A program made the position numbers and the translations under genes. This document shows, piece after piece, positions 52,460 to 61,356 of a DNA stretch of 64,000 nt. The stretch is from Mesorhizobium sp. dw_380 (GTDB lineage Bacteria > Pseudomonadota > Alphaproteobacteria > Rhizobiales > Rhizobiaceae), in contig NZ_JAFFIW010000006.1 of the NCBI RefSeq assembly GCF_018588885.1, positions 186,001 to 250,000 of the forward strand. Direction: 5' to 3'. Positions within the stretch are counted from its first letter, which is position 1; every line of letters starts with the position of its first letter. The notes beneath the pieces were generated by a model. It saw nothing but the letters and a program-made list of their open reading frames with translations. It made no database searches and had not been told where the DNA came from.

Positions 52460-52534
52460 TGGTGGGCGATGCAGGGATTGAACCTGCGACCCCACCCGTG
52501 TGAAGGGTGTGCTCTCCCGCTGAGCTAATCGCCC
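52460..52534 (-). tRNA. tRNA-Val (anticodon CAC)
   Basis: Minus strand, 75 bases including an encoded CCA. Acceptor GGGCGAT pairs with ATCGCCC; D-arm AGCTCAGCGGGAGAGC; anticodon arm with loop TTCACAC, giving CAC; T-arm GCAGGTTCAATCCCTGC. Fully paired, so functional. No integrated element abuts it. Confidence 0.95.
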
Positions 52535-52673
52535 GCTCGTTGCCCGAAGGCCAAGCGAGCCGCGATATAAGGGAGGCCGGCCGGTTAAGTCAAGGCAGTG
52601 TCTGGCGTTCTCACAGCGATCGGATTCTTGGCCCTTTCGGACCCCTCTCAACTGGATGCCGATCGCTGCCCGT

Positions 52674-53357
52674 TCAGTGTCCCGCGGCGGCGATCAGCCT
52701 TTGCGCCAGGTCGAGCGTCAGCGCGTCGAAATGCGAGATTACAGCCGACGGCTCGAATTCGCGGACATGGCGGTCGGTGTAGCCGAAATCGACCGCGACG
52801 ACCGGAATGCCGGCAGCCTTGGCGGTGTCGATGTCGGTTTGCGAGTCACCGACCATCAGAGCGCGGTGCGGATCGCCGCCGGCCAGCCTGATGGTTTCCG
52901 TCAAATGGCGCGGATCGGGCTTGCGGAACGCGAACGTGTCCTGGCCGGCGATCGCCGCGAAATGTCTGGTCAAGCCGAGCGCTTCGATCAGCGCCAGCGA
53001 GTTGGCCTCGTATTTGTTGGTGCAGACGGCCAGGAGATAGCCTGCCTTCTCGAATCGTGCGATCGCCTCGATGACACCGGGGTAGGGGCGGGATTTTCCC
53101 GGAATGTTGTCGGTGTAGTGATCGAGAAACAGTCTCAGCAGCCGGTCGTGCTCGGCGACATCAAGCGAGCGCTGCTGGGCGGCGTGCGCGCGCTCTATCA
53201 TCACGCGGCCGCCATGGCCGACGAAGCGCTTGAAGCCGGCCTCGTCGACGGCGGCAAGCTCGCTGGCGGCCAGGCTGTGGTTGAGGCTGTCGAGCAGGTC
53301 CGGCGCCGTGTCAATCAGCGTTCCGTCGAGGTCGAACACGATGATCGGGCGACTCAT
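52674..53357 (-). CDS. gph: Phosphoglycolate phosphatase (HAD family)
   Basis: 227 residues from ATG 53357. HAD motif I IIVFDLDGTLIDTAPDLLDS, motif II VCTNKYEANS, motif III Lys in FAFRKPDPRHL and motif IV MVGDSQTDIDTA. Removes phosphate from 2-phosphoglycolate or similar. Position before rpiA is typical of Rhizobiales. Divergent from rpiA. Confidence 0.87.
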   Translation of the reverse strand: MSRPIIVFDLDGTLIDTAPDLLDSLNHSLAASELAAVDEAGFKRFVGHGGRVMIERAHAAQQRSLDVAEHDRLLRLFLDHYTDNIPGKSRPYPGVIEAIARFEKAGYLLAVCTNKYEANSLALIEALGLTRHFAAIAGQDTFAFRKPDPRHLTETIRLAGGDPHRALMVGDSQTDIDTAKAAGIPVVAVDFGYTDRHVREFEPSAVISHFDALTLDLAQRLIAAAGH

Positions 53358-53517
53358 GATCCATCCTGCGCAGTTTTTGTAATCGGCAGGCGATAGCGGC
53401 TGCGGCGCGTCAAGGCAAGCAGAGCGGTGGACAGCCGCGGACAGCCCGCCAAGGGCTTTGACCACGGTCAAAGGCTTTGACCGGACCGGCAAAAATGCTA
53501 GGAGCCCGAAACGCTGG

Positions 53518-53593
53518 AGCGCGTCGCATCGAACGGGCCCAGGCGACGCGCTTCAGTTCTTAGTTTTCATGCATGTCGTTGGGCGACATGCAT
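53518..53593. repeat. Two-module rhizobial mosaic element in the rpiA leader
   Basis: Module 1: AGCGCGTCGC at 53518 pairs with GCGACGCGCT ending 53552. Module 2: ATGCATGTCG at 53569 pairs with CGACATGCAT ending 53593 with only a 5-base loop. Both look like arms of the common Rhizobiales intergenic mosaic repeats; the second seems to have lost its centre. They end 24 bases before the rpiA start. Confidence 0.7.
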
Positions 53594-53617
53594 CAGGTTT
53601 CGGGGCAGCAAAGCAGC

Positions 53618-54349
53618 ATGGACGCGAGGCAATTGAAGGTCGAAGCCGCGCGGGCGGCCCTTGCCCATGTCACCGATGGCATGCGGCTCGGCATCGGCAC
53701 CGGCACCACTGCCGAGGAGTTCGTGCGGCTTTTGGCCGACAAGGTCGCCACCGGCATGACCGTCATTGGGGTGCCGACTTCGGAGCGCACCGCTGCGCTG
53801 TGCCGCGAGCTTGGCGTGCCGTTGTCGACATTGGAGGAAACGCCCGAGCTCGATCTCACCGTCGACGGCGCCGATGAGGTCGACCCGGAACTGACCCTGA
53901 TCAAGGGCGGCGGCGGCGCGCTGCTGCGTGAGAAGATCGTGGCCGCGGCCTCGCAGCGCATGATCGTCATTGCCGACCAGTCGAAGATGGTCGAGACGCT
54001 CGGCCGGTTTCCGCTGCCGATCGAAGTCAACCAGTTCGGCCTGCGTGCCACCGAGATCGCGGTGGCCGCGGCGGCTGCGAAGCTCGGCCTTTCCGGTTCG
54101 ATTACATTGAGGATGACGGGAGGCCAGGCTTTTGTTACAGACGGCGGCCATTTTATCCTCGATGCATCTTTTGGCCGCATTCCGGATACAAGAGCGCTTT
54201 CGAATGCTCTCCACGCCATTCCGGGCGTGGTCGAGCATGGTCTTTTCATCGGGCTGGCGTCAGCGGCCATCATCGCCGGCGGCGACGGTATCCAAACCGT
54301 CCATGCCGCCCGAAAACCAGGGAGTTCTACCGACCATGATGTTGCATAA
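53618..54349 (+). CDS. rpiA: Ribose-5-phosphate isomerase A
   Basis: 243 residues from ATG 53618. [40 protein letters not shown] with the catalytic Asp, and [16 protein letters not shown] are RpiA motifs. Interconverts ribose-5-phosphate and ribulose-5-phosphate in the pentose phosphate pathway. An upstream ATG at 53573 lies in the repeat element. Its end overlaps the next gene by 14 bases. Confidence 0.95.
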   Translation: MDARQLKVEAARAALAHVTDGMRLGIGTGTTAEEFVRLLADKVATGMTVIGVPTSERTAALCRELGVPLSTLEETPELDLTVDGADEVDPELTLIKGGGGALLREKIVAAASQRMIVIADQSKMVETLGRFPLPIEVNQFGLRATEIAVAAAAAKLGLSGSITLRMTGGQAFVTDGGHFILDASFGRIPDTRALSNALHAIPGVVEHGLFIGLASAAIIAGGDGIQTVHAARKPGSSTDHDVA

Positions 54350-54950
54350 TCGGGTTCGCGGCCTTTGCGCCGTTCTGGCGGCTTCGGCCGTTTTGGCGTT
54401 CTCTTCGCCGGCGTTTTCGCAAGACGTTCCGGAATCGCACCTGAAGGCCGCCCGTGCGGCGGTCGCGGCGATCCACGCGACGGACCCATTCGACAACATC
54501 CTGCCGCAGGCGGCTGCCGCGCTCGAATCGCAGCTCATCCAGAAGAACCCGGATATGCAGGAGCTGATCGGCAAGACCATCAACGAGAAGGCGCTGGCGC
54601 TGGCCTCGCGCCGCGCCGATCTCGAGAAGGAAGCGGCTCTTGCCTATGCGAAGGTGTTTTCCGAAAAGGAACTCAACGACATCGCGGCGTTCTACAATTC
54701 CGAATCCGGCAAGAAGCTCCTCGACAGCGGTCCGACCGTGACGCGTGATTTGGTCAAGGCAGCCGACATCTGGCAAAATGGCGTCGCCCGCGATCTCGCG
54801 CAGCAGGTGGGCGAAACGCTGGCCGCGGCGGCGAAGGCCAAGGCGCCGGCTGCGCCCGCCGATGCAGCCGCTCCGGCCGACGGAACCGCTCCGGCCGATG
54901 GCGCGGCACCTGCCGATGGTTCGGCTCCGGCGGACGACACGCAGAACTGA
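54336..54950 (+). CDS. DUF2059 family exported protein
   Basis: 204 residues with AGGGAG before ATG 54336. Signal peptide ([16 protein letters not shown]). The DUF2059 region holds [20 protein letters not shown] and [13 protein letters not shown]. The C-terminus is a low-complexity tail of about five APADG-like repeats, probably disordered. Function unknown. Confidence 0.88.
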   Translation: MMLHNRVRGLCAVLAASAVLAFSSPAFSQDVPESHLKAARAAVAAIHATDPFDNILPQAAAALESQLIQKNPDMQELIGKTINEKALALASRRADLEKEAALAYAKVFSEKELNDIAAFYNSESGKKLLDSGPTVTRDLVKAADIWQNGVARDLAQQVGETLAAAAKAKAPAAPADAAAPADGTAPADGAAPADGSAPADDTQN

Positions 54951-54985
54951 TCCTGTTCTTTGAACGGCCTCGCGGCCATCGGTGA

Positions 54986-55014
54986 AGCCCGGCTTGTCCG
55001 GGCTTTTCTTTTGA
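54986..55014 (+). terminator. Rho-independent terminator
   Basis: AGCCCGG-CTTGT-CCGGGCT followed by TTTTCTTTTG, 35 bases after the DUF2059 stop. Separates rpiA-DUF2059 from gor. Confidence 0.85.
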
Positions 55015-55066
55015 TGGTTTGCGGCCTACCTGTCACACACATTTTCGACGTTCAAGGAGCCGCGTC

Positions 55067-56458
55067 ATGGCCGGTTACGACTACGACCTCTTCGTCATCG
55101 GCGGCGGTTCCGGCGGGGTGAGGGCGGCGCGCGTTGCCGCGGCACTCGGCAAGCGTGTCGGTATCGCGGAGGAGTACCGCTATGGCGGCACCTGCGTTAT
55201 CAGGGGCTGCGTGCCGAAGAAACTCTATGTCTACGCCTCGCAATTTCCGGAGCATTTTGCCGACGCGGCCGGCTATGGCTGGACGGTGCCGGAAGCCAGC
55301 TTCAACTGGCGGACGCTGGTCGCCAACAAGGATCGCGAGATCAGCCGGCTGGAAGCGATCTACAAGAAGAATGTCGAGGGCGCCGGCGGCGAGACCTTTC
55401 ATTCGCGGGCGATGATCGTCGACCCGCACGTGGTGCATCTTCTCGGCGAGGACCGCACCATCACCGCCGACCAGATCCTGATCGCCACCGGCGGTCGTCC
55501 GGCGGCGCATCCGGCGCTGCCCGGCCACGAACATTGCATCTTTTCCAACGAGGCTTTCGACCTCAAGGAGCTGCCAAAGGCGATCATGATCGAGGGCGGC
55601 GGCTATATCGCGGTCGAGTTCGCCAACATTTTCCACGGCCTCGGCGTCGACACCACGCTGGTCTATCGCGGCAAGGAGATACTCAGCCGCTTCGATATGG
55701 ACCTGCGCCGCACGCTGCACGAAACCATGGAAAAGAAGGGGATAAAGATACTCTGCCATTCGGTGACCGAGTGGGTGCGCAAGCGGCCGGACGGCCGGCT
55801 CGATGCCCTTCTCAACAGCGGCAAGGTGCTGACGGTGGACCAGGTCATGCTCGCCATAGGGCGTCTCCCTAATACCGAGAATATGGGCCTGGAAGGCATC
55901 GGCATCGAGATGACCCCGACCGGTGCGGTCAAGGTCGACGACTATTCCCGCACCAACATCGACAATATCTGGGCGATCGGCGACGTCACCAACCGCGTAC
56001 AGCTAACGCCGGTGGCGATTCATGAAGCCATGTGCTTCGTCGAGACGGCGTTCAAGGGCAATCCGACCGCCCCCGACCACGAGACCATCGCGACCGCCGT
56101 TTTCTCCCAGCCGGAAATCGGCACCGTCGGCCTGTCGGAAGACGAAGCCATCAAGCGCTTTGCCGATATCGAGATCTACCGCGCCAGCTTCCGGCCGATG
56201 CGGCATACGCTGTCCGGCCGCGACGAAAAGATGCTGATCAAGCTGGTGGTCGATGGGGCCTCGCGCAAAGTGCTCGGCGCCCACATATTGGGGCCGGATG
56301 CCGGCGAAATGGCGCAGCTGCTCGGCATTCCTTTGAAGGCCGGCCTGACCAAGGATGATTTCGACCGCACAATGGCCGTGCATCCGACCGCCGCGGAAGA
56401 GCTGGTCACCATGTACAAGCCGACATACCGCGTGAAGGACGGCCAGCGCGTCGATTGA
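55067..56458 (+). CDS. gor: Glutathione-disulfide reductase
   Basis: 463 residues from ATG 55067, AAGGAG 9 bases upstream. FAD loop FVIGGGSGGVRAARVAAALG, redox pair in GGTCVIRGCVPKKLYVYA, NAD(P) loop IEGGGYIAVEFANIFHGLGV, NIWAIGDVTNR and the C-terminal MAVHPTAAEELVTM. Keeps glutathione reduced with NADPH. Gene order rpiA-DUF2059-gor is usual in this order of bacteria. Confidence 0.95.
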   Translation: MAGYDYDLFVIGGGSGGVRAARVAAALGKRVGIAEEYRYGGTCVIRGCVPKKLYVYASQFPEHFADAAGYGWTVPEASFNWRTLVANKDREISRLEAIYKKNVEGAGGETFHSRAMIVDPHVVHLLGEDRTITADQILIATGGRPAAHPALPGHEHCIFSNEAFDLKELPKAIMIEGGGYIAVEFANIFHGLGVDTTLVYRGKEILSRFDMDLRRTLHETMEKKGIKILCHSVTEWVRKRPDGRLDALLNSGKVLTVDQVMLAIGRLPNTENMGLEGIGIEMTPTGAVKVDDYSRTNIDNIWAIGDVTNRVQLTPVAIHEAMCFVETAFKGNPTAPDHETIATAVFSQPEIGTVGLSEDEAIKRFADIEIYRASFRPMRHTLSGRDEKMLIKLVVDGASRKVLGAHILGPDAGEMAQLLGIPLKAGLTKDDFDRTMAVHPTAAEELVTMYKPTYRVKDGQRVD

Positions 56459-56482
56459 AACACGTTAAGCGCCTAAACAAGG

Positions 56483-56516
56483 CCCATCGCGGCAACTGCT
56501 GCCGCGATGGGATTTC
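56483..56516 (+). terminator. Strong hairpin, probably terminates gor and mgtE
   Basis: 12-bp perfect stem CCCATCGCGGCA / TGCCGCGATGGG with a 5-base loop, followed by ATTTCT on + and by CCTTGTTT on minus. Lies between two convergent genes, so it may work both ways. Confidence 0.7.
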
Positions 56517-56525
56517 TGGCTGTTG

Positions 56526-57890
56526 CTACAGCAGCGTGCCGCGCAGGATCACCAGCGCCACCGAGAAATAGATCACCAGCCCGGTGACATCGACCAACGT
56601 CGCGACGAACGGCGCCGACGCGCTGGCCGGATCGAAGCCGATCCGTTTCAGGGCGAACGGCAGCATTGACCCCGACAGGGAACCAAAGGTGACGATGCCG
56701 ACCAGTGTCGCGCCGACGGTCGTGGCGATCAGCGGCCAGTGCGGGCCATAATCGTAGAGACCCATATATTGCCAGGCCGCGATGCGGCAAATGCCGACCA
56801 CGCCCAACATGGCGCCGAGCACGAGACCGGTGGGCAGTTCGCGCAGCGCAACCCGCCACCAGTCGCGCAGCCCGATCTCGCGCAACGCCAGGGCACGGAT
56901 GACCAGGGACGTCGCCTGCGAGCCGGAATTGCCGCCGGAGCTCATGATCAGCGGGATGAACAGGGTCAGCACGATCGCCTTCTCCAGTTCGCCCTCGTAG
57001 CTCTGCATGGCGTTCGCCGTCAGCATTTCGCTGATGAACAGCGCGCAGAGCCAACCGCCCCGCTTCTTGATCATGGCGAGGAAGCTCATCTTCATATAGG
57101 GCTCGTCAAGCGCTTCCATGCCGCCGAAACGGTGCACGTCCTCGGTCGTCTCCTCGATCATCGTGTCGATGATGTCGTCGATGGTGACGATGCCGAGGAT
57201 CTTACCGTGATCGACGACAGGAACGGCCAGCAGATCGTATTTGGAGATCGTCTGCGCCAGATTTTCACGATCGGTCAGCGGAGTGACCGTCACCGGCACG
57301 CGGTCCGGCGCCACGGACAGGATCGAATCGCCCGGCTCGCCGGTGATCAGCCGGCGCAGGCCGGTCGACCGCACCAGCAGGTGTGTTTCCGGATCGACGA
57401 TGTAGATCGCGTAGACGGTCTCGCGCGTCCGCTCGACCTTGCGGATGTAGTCGAGCGTGCGCCCAACGGTCCAGTCCGAGGGGACGCTGACGAACTCCGT
57501 CGTCATGATCGATGCGGCGCTGCCTTCGGGATAGCCCAGAATGGAAAGCAGGGTTGCGCGCAACGGCGGCGCCAGTGCACCGAGCAGCTCGGAGCGTGCC
57601 GGTTCATCGAGGTCGCGCAGAATATCCGCTGCACGGTCGACAGACATCGCCGTGAGCAGCTTGCTCGCCTTGGAGCGGGGCAGGGCTTCCGCCAATTCGG
57701 GCGCGCCTTCGAGTTCGGGCTGATCGAAGATCTCGACCAGCCGTTCGAAGGGTACGGCGCAAAGCATATCCGTCGCGGTTTCGCGCGATTCGTGATTGAG
57801 CGCCTCGACCACGTCGGCGACATGGTCGTTTGCAAGGACGCGGGCGATGGCGACGGCCTCGTCGTCCGCTACGAGGGAAAATTCGTTCAT
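56526..57890 (-). CDS. mgtE: Magnesium transporter MgtE
   Basis: 454 residues. N-terminal helical domain (VADVVEALNHESRETATDML), two CBS domains (SDWTVGRTLDYIRKVE; ILGIVTIDDIIDTMIEE) and five membrane helices with the pore region MSSGGNSGSQATSLVIRALA. Imports Mg2+ gated by cytoplasmic Mg2+. No magnesium riboswitch is evident upstream. Confidence 0.94.
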   Translation of the reverse strand: MNEFSLVADDEAVAIARVLANDHVADVVEALNHESRETATDMLCAVPFERLVEIFDQPELEGAPELAEALPRSKASKLLTAMSVDRAADILRDLDEPARSELLGALAPPLRATLLSILGYPEGSAASIMTTEFVSVPSDWTVGRTLDYIRKVERTRETVYAIYIVDPETHLLVRSTGLRRLITGEPGDSILSVAPDRVPVTVTPLTDRENLAQTISKYDLLAVPVVDHGKILGIVTIDDIIDTMIEETTEDVHRFGGMEALDEPYMKMSFLAMIKKRGGWLCALFISEMLTANAMQSYEGELEKAIVLTLFIPLIMSSGGNSGSQATSLVIRALALREIGLRDWWRVALRELPTGLVLGAMLGVVGICRIAAWQYMGLYDYGPHWPLIATTVGATLVGIVTFGSLSGSMLPFALKRIGFDPASASAPFVATLVDVTGLVIYFSVALVILRGTLL

Positions 57891-58161
57891 GGTTCACTCC
57901 TTGCCGTCCGGCAGGACATGAACCATTCAGGTCACGTCTAGGCGGACGGCGGTTGCGTTCGACTAATACTGTCGCCAGGCATGGCGCGGTGACCTTTCCG
58001 CTTGCGGGTTTGCGTTTGACTGTCTGCAAGCCGGCGCAACATAGGGGCGCCCCTTGCCGAGTCAATCGCCGTAAGGAAGGAAAATGGTGCCTGATGGCTG
58101 CGATCGCGACACTGTGATGGTCGATCGTCGCCAGACGCGGCAAGCCGCGGTGAAAGCATCG

Positions 58162-60054
58162 TTATTTCTGCTTGAGCCGGCGCGGGAACCGGAGCCATTT
58201 TTCTTCGACCGGCCTCGGCTGCACGAGAATCGTGGTGAGTTCGACGGGCAGGGCCGGCGCCAGCGGCTTCTTGGTGGCGACGCCGTCGGCGATCATGACG
58301 ATCGAGTGGTAGAATTCGGTGCCGGCAGCCGATCTCGGCGCCACCGCTTCGTGCATGACGCTGATCACGGTGACATCGGGGCAGTTGTCCTTGATCGCCT
58401 GGTGGAAGGCAACCTTGCCGTCCGGGTCGAGCGCACCGGTCGCCTCGTCGAGGAACAGGAGGCCCGGCTGCTGCAGTATGATGCGAGCCACCACCAGCTT
58501 CTGCTTCTGGCCGCCGGACAGGACCTGATCCCAGATCTTGCCCTCGCGGCTTTCATTGGCCATGTGCTCGATGAAATCACCGAGGCCAGCCTTGTGCAGC
58601 GCCGACGCGACCTGGGCATCGCCATGGTTGAGTTCGGAGCCAGGCAGGCAGACCAGCTGTTTCAGCGACACCTGCTGCAGCTTGACCTCCTGGGCGGCAT
58701 AAAAGCTCCTTACGCCGTCGGGGAAGACGATGGTGCCGCGGCCGTACGGCCACAGGCCGTTGATCGCCTTGATCAATGAGGTCTTGCCGCAGCCGGATTC
58801 GCCTTTCAGGAAAGTCCACTCGCCACGCCGGAAGCGCAGGTTGACGGCACTGAGGAACGGCGTTGCATCCTCGCCCTGATGCGCCAGTTCGAGCTTCTGG
58901 ATGGTCAGGCCGAAAACCGGGTTCTGGCTGGCATATTGGAAGTCGGAACGGCCGGACTGGCTGTAGAACTCCTGCGGGTGCTGGACATTTTCGATCGCGT
59001 TGGCGAGCTCCGTGACACGCTGGCTGTTGGCGCGCAACGTGGCGATGGCCGGCATGACATGGATGAACCACGAACACTGGCCGATCAGCGAATTGACCAG
59101 TTCGGAGCCGGTAATATAGCCCTTGAGATCGAGACCATTGTGGATGAACGGCACGAGGCCAGGCCCATAGGCGACAATGCGCGCACCGACGAAATTGTAG
59201 ATCAGCTCGAACGACATATAGACGGTGTTGACGATGTTCAGCCGCGACCAGGTTCCGTCGATGTCGACATAGAGCCGGCGGTGCATTGACTTCTGCACGC
59301 CTTCACCATGCGATGCCGCGACATGGAAACTCCGGCGCAGGAAGGTGGTCAGTTCGCCGCGGTAGCTACCTTCGGCCTGCTGCATCCGAACATTCAGCCG
59401 CTCAAGCAGGCCGCCGAGCTTGACCGCGATCCATGTGTTCAGCGGCACATAGGTGGCGACCCCCAGGAAGGCCAGAACGGCACTGCCGTAACTGCCAAGG
59501 AATTCCAGTCCCTTCACCTCCACGGAGGTTTCGAGCAGCTTCTGGCCGACGAAATAGAGCGAGGTGGCGACGCCGAGCACGCCCATGGCGAGGCCAATGG
59601 CGCCGCCGGTCATGTCCTTGATCGATTCCTGCATGCGCTGGTCGATGTTGTCGGGAGCTGACATACCGCCGCCGGTCGAGGCATGCTGGGCATGGAAATG
59701 CGTGTGGTTGCCGTCCAGCAGCGCCTCGTTGAAACGGCTGTCGAGCCAGCCGCGCCATTTGCGGTGCAAGGTCACCGAGACAAGATTGCGGATGCCCGTG
59801 AAACCGGCATCCTTGAGCAAGACCAGCAAAACCAGGATGCCGGCATTGACCAGCAGCGTGCGCAGCGGCGTGGTGTTGGCAGCATCGTGGAAGAAGGCAA
59901 TCGAGTTGACCAACTCACCCGAAGCTTCGGCGAACCAGACACCCGCCTTGCTGGACAGCGCGGTGAGCAAGGCGATGACGAGCGTGAGGGTCCAGGCTTC
60001 CTTCCAGCGATCCGAGATCCAGTAGGCCCGCATCAGGCCCCAGAAACTGCGCAT
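58162..60054 (-). CDS. BclA/YddA-like ABC transporter (permease-ATPase fusion, BacA-related)
   Basis: 630 residues from ATG 60054. N-terminal membrane domain of ABC_membrane_2/SbmA-BacA type (SFWGLMRAYWISDRWKEAWT, HRKWRGWLDSRFNEALLDGN, SYRGELTTFLRRSFHVAASH), then an ATPase with GESGCGKTSLIKAINGLWPY, LSGGQKQKL and LLFLDEATGALDPDG. Members such as BclA import peptides and protect bradyrhizobia against plant NCR peptides. Longer starts to 60159 are possible. Confidence 0.85.
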   Translation of the reverse strand: MRSFWGLMRAYWISDRWKEAWTLTLVIALLTALSSKAGVWFAEASGELVNSIAFFHDAANTTPLRTLLVNAGILVLLVLLKDAGFTGIRNLVSVTLHRKWRGWLDSRFNEALLDGNHTHFHAQHASTGGGMSAPDNIDQRMQESIKDMTGGAIGLAMGVLGVATSLYFVGQKLLETSVEVKGLEFLGSYGSAVLAFLGVATYVPLNTWIAVKLGGLLERLNVRMQQAEGSYRGELTTFLRRSFHVAASHGEGVQKSMHRRLYVDIDGTWSRLNIVNTVYMSFELIYNFVGARIVAYGPGLVPFIHNGLDLKGYITGSELVNSLIGQCSWFIHVMPAIATLRANSQRVTELANAIENVQHPQEFYSQSGRSDFQYASQNPVFGLTIQKLELAHQGEDATPFLSAVNLRFRRGEWTFLKGESGCGKTSLIKAINGLWPYGRGTIVFPDGVRSFYAAQEVKLQQVSLKQLVCLPGSELNHGDAQVASALHKAGLGDFIEHMANESREGKIWDQVLSGGQKQKLVVARIILQQPGLLFLDEATGALDPDGKVAFHQAIKDNCPDVTVISVMHEAVAPRSAAGTEFYHSIVMIADGVATKKPLAPALPVELTTILVQPRPVEEKWLRFPRRLKQK

Positions 60055-60659
60055 CGAGGATACCGGCGTCAAATGCGACGGCCTTGCGGCGCCGCGGTGT
60101 AGTCTATCCGGTACTGACTCCTGCGATCGTCTGCCGATCCGAATCACGATCCCGCCCAAACCTTTTTTCTTTTGTTACGGATGGTAACACCAATTGATCA
60201 TTTTCTATTAGTTTTTGTAGGGGGTCGGCGGCATTGAAGTTCCGGCCGTGTCGGAAAGGCAACAGCACGGCCTTTCCGCGTGTCGCGCGAAAGCCGGCGA
60301 AACAGCGGTTTAACACAACGATGTCAGACGGTTACCAAACAACGGGCAGGCGTGCTTCTACCTTCCCTTGGGGAAAGCGTTCACACGATTTCGTGACTCA
60401 TCTTGGCCTGTCCGGCAGCCCGACTTTTCATTGCGGCTAACCAAAACCCCGAAAACGTGCCGTCCTTGATGTCGGACTCCTTGCCGTCGTCGAGGCACAC
60501 CACGAGGTCCTGTGAGCATGAGCGCTGGGTGGTTTTCCCACCGATCATCAGCGAAAGGGGCTGACCTACAACGGCCGACAATGGCCACAGCCTTTTCATC
60601 AGCAAGGCCAAGGTGACGGTGAAGCGCCTGCTCTTGTCAACGGCGAGAGGGAAGCTGCG
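60055..60659. other. Intergenic stretch without a confident gene
   Basis: A+T-rich patches around 60163-60225 probably hold the promoter of the transporter gene. A minus-strand frame of up to 76 codons (60381-60611, with CSQDLVVCLDDGKESDIKDG) and a + frame (60234-60440) overlap each other; neither has a convincing ribosome site. I see no RNA gene. Confidence 0.4.
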
Positions 60660-61340
60660 TCAGCCGACCTTGTCCAGCTCGCCGCGCGCCTTGGCGGCCG
60701 CCACCTGGCGGATCGCATCGGCCAGCGTGTCGGCATCCTGCGCGCCCATCACGGCATATTTGCCTTCGAGGAGGAAACACGGCACGCCTGATATGCCCAT
60801 GCGCGAGGCCGTGGCGATCTCGGTGCGCACCGCTTCGACATCGGCGTCTGTCGGCAAGAGCGTGGCGACGACGGACGCGTCCATGCCGGCGTCGCGGGCG
60901 GCTTCGATCAATACGGCATGGTCGCCAATATCGACACCCTCCTCGAAATTCAGCTGGAACAGCCGGCGGACCAACATGTTCTGCACGGCTTCACCGGCAG
61001 CGCCTGCCCAACGGATCAGGCGGTGTGCATCCAGCGTGTTCGGCGCCACCTTGATGTCGTCGAAGGCAAAGGAAATGCCCTCGGCCTCGCCAAGCGGTTC
61101 GATGCGGGCATGGATTTCGCGGATGCGCTCGTCGCTGCCGAATTTGGCCAGCATGTACTCCCGGCGGTCCTTGCCCTGGGGCGGGATGGTCGGATCGAGC
61201 TGGAACGGCCGCCAGCGTATATGCACATCGACATCGCCAGCCGCGGCAACCGCCTTGTCGAGCCGCTTCTGACCGATGAAGCACCACGGGCAGACGACGT
61301 CCGACACCACATCGATGGTTATGGTGTTCGCTTCGCTCAT
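60660..61340 (-). CDS. DsbA family oxidoreductase (FrnE-like)
   Basis: 226 residues from ATG 61340. Thioredoxin-fold with active site DVVCPWCFIGQKRL near residue 16 and cis-Pro in GISGVPCFLLEGKYAVMGAQ. FQLDPTIPPQGKDRREYML is typical of the FrnE/2-hydroxychromene-2-carboxylate isomerase-like group. No signal peptide, so cytoplasmic. Probably a thiol-disulfide or glutathione-dependent enzyme. Confidence 0.9.
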   Translation of the reverse strand: MSEANTITIDVVSDVVCPWCFIGQKRLDKAVAAAGDVDVHIRWRPFQLDPTIPPQGKDRREYMLAKFGSDERIREIHARIEPLGEAEGISFAFDDIKVAPNTLDAHRLIRWAGAAGEAVQNMLVRRLFQLNFEEGVDIGDHAVLIEAARDAGMDASVVATLLPTDADVEAVRTEIATASRMGISGVPCFLLEGKYAVMGAQDADTLADAIRQVAAAKARGELDKVG

Positions 61341-61356
61341 CTCGATCTCCGGATTT

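Noticed and set aside
52460-52534. tRNA-Val gene as a possible attachment site
   Set aside because: No integrase or 3'-end repeat of the tRNA is found nearby; neighbours are ordinary chromosomal genes.
53573-53618. Earlier start for rpiA at 53573
   Set aside because: It would begin within the palindromic mosaic element and add residues not usual for RpiA; ATG 53618 gives the family N-terminus.
57891-58161. Possible magnesium riboswitch upstream of mgtE, and B12 or Moco riboswitches before cobT and moaA
   Set aside because: No conserved box or stacked helices could be recognised by eye in these short leaders.
60234-60611. Overlapping frames (68, 76 and 76 codons) between the BclA-like and DsbA-like genes
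   Set aside because: They contradict each other and lack start signals; only the 60381-60611 frame looks slightly protein-like, so it is only mentioned in the intergenic entry.
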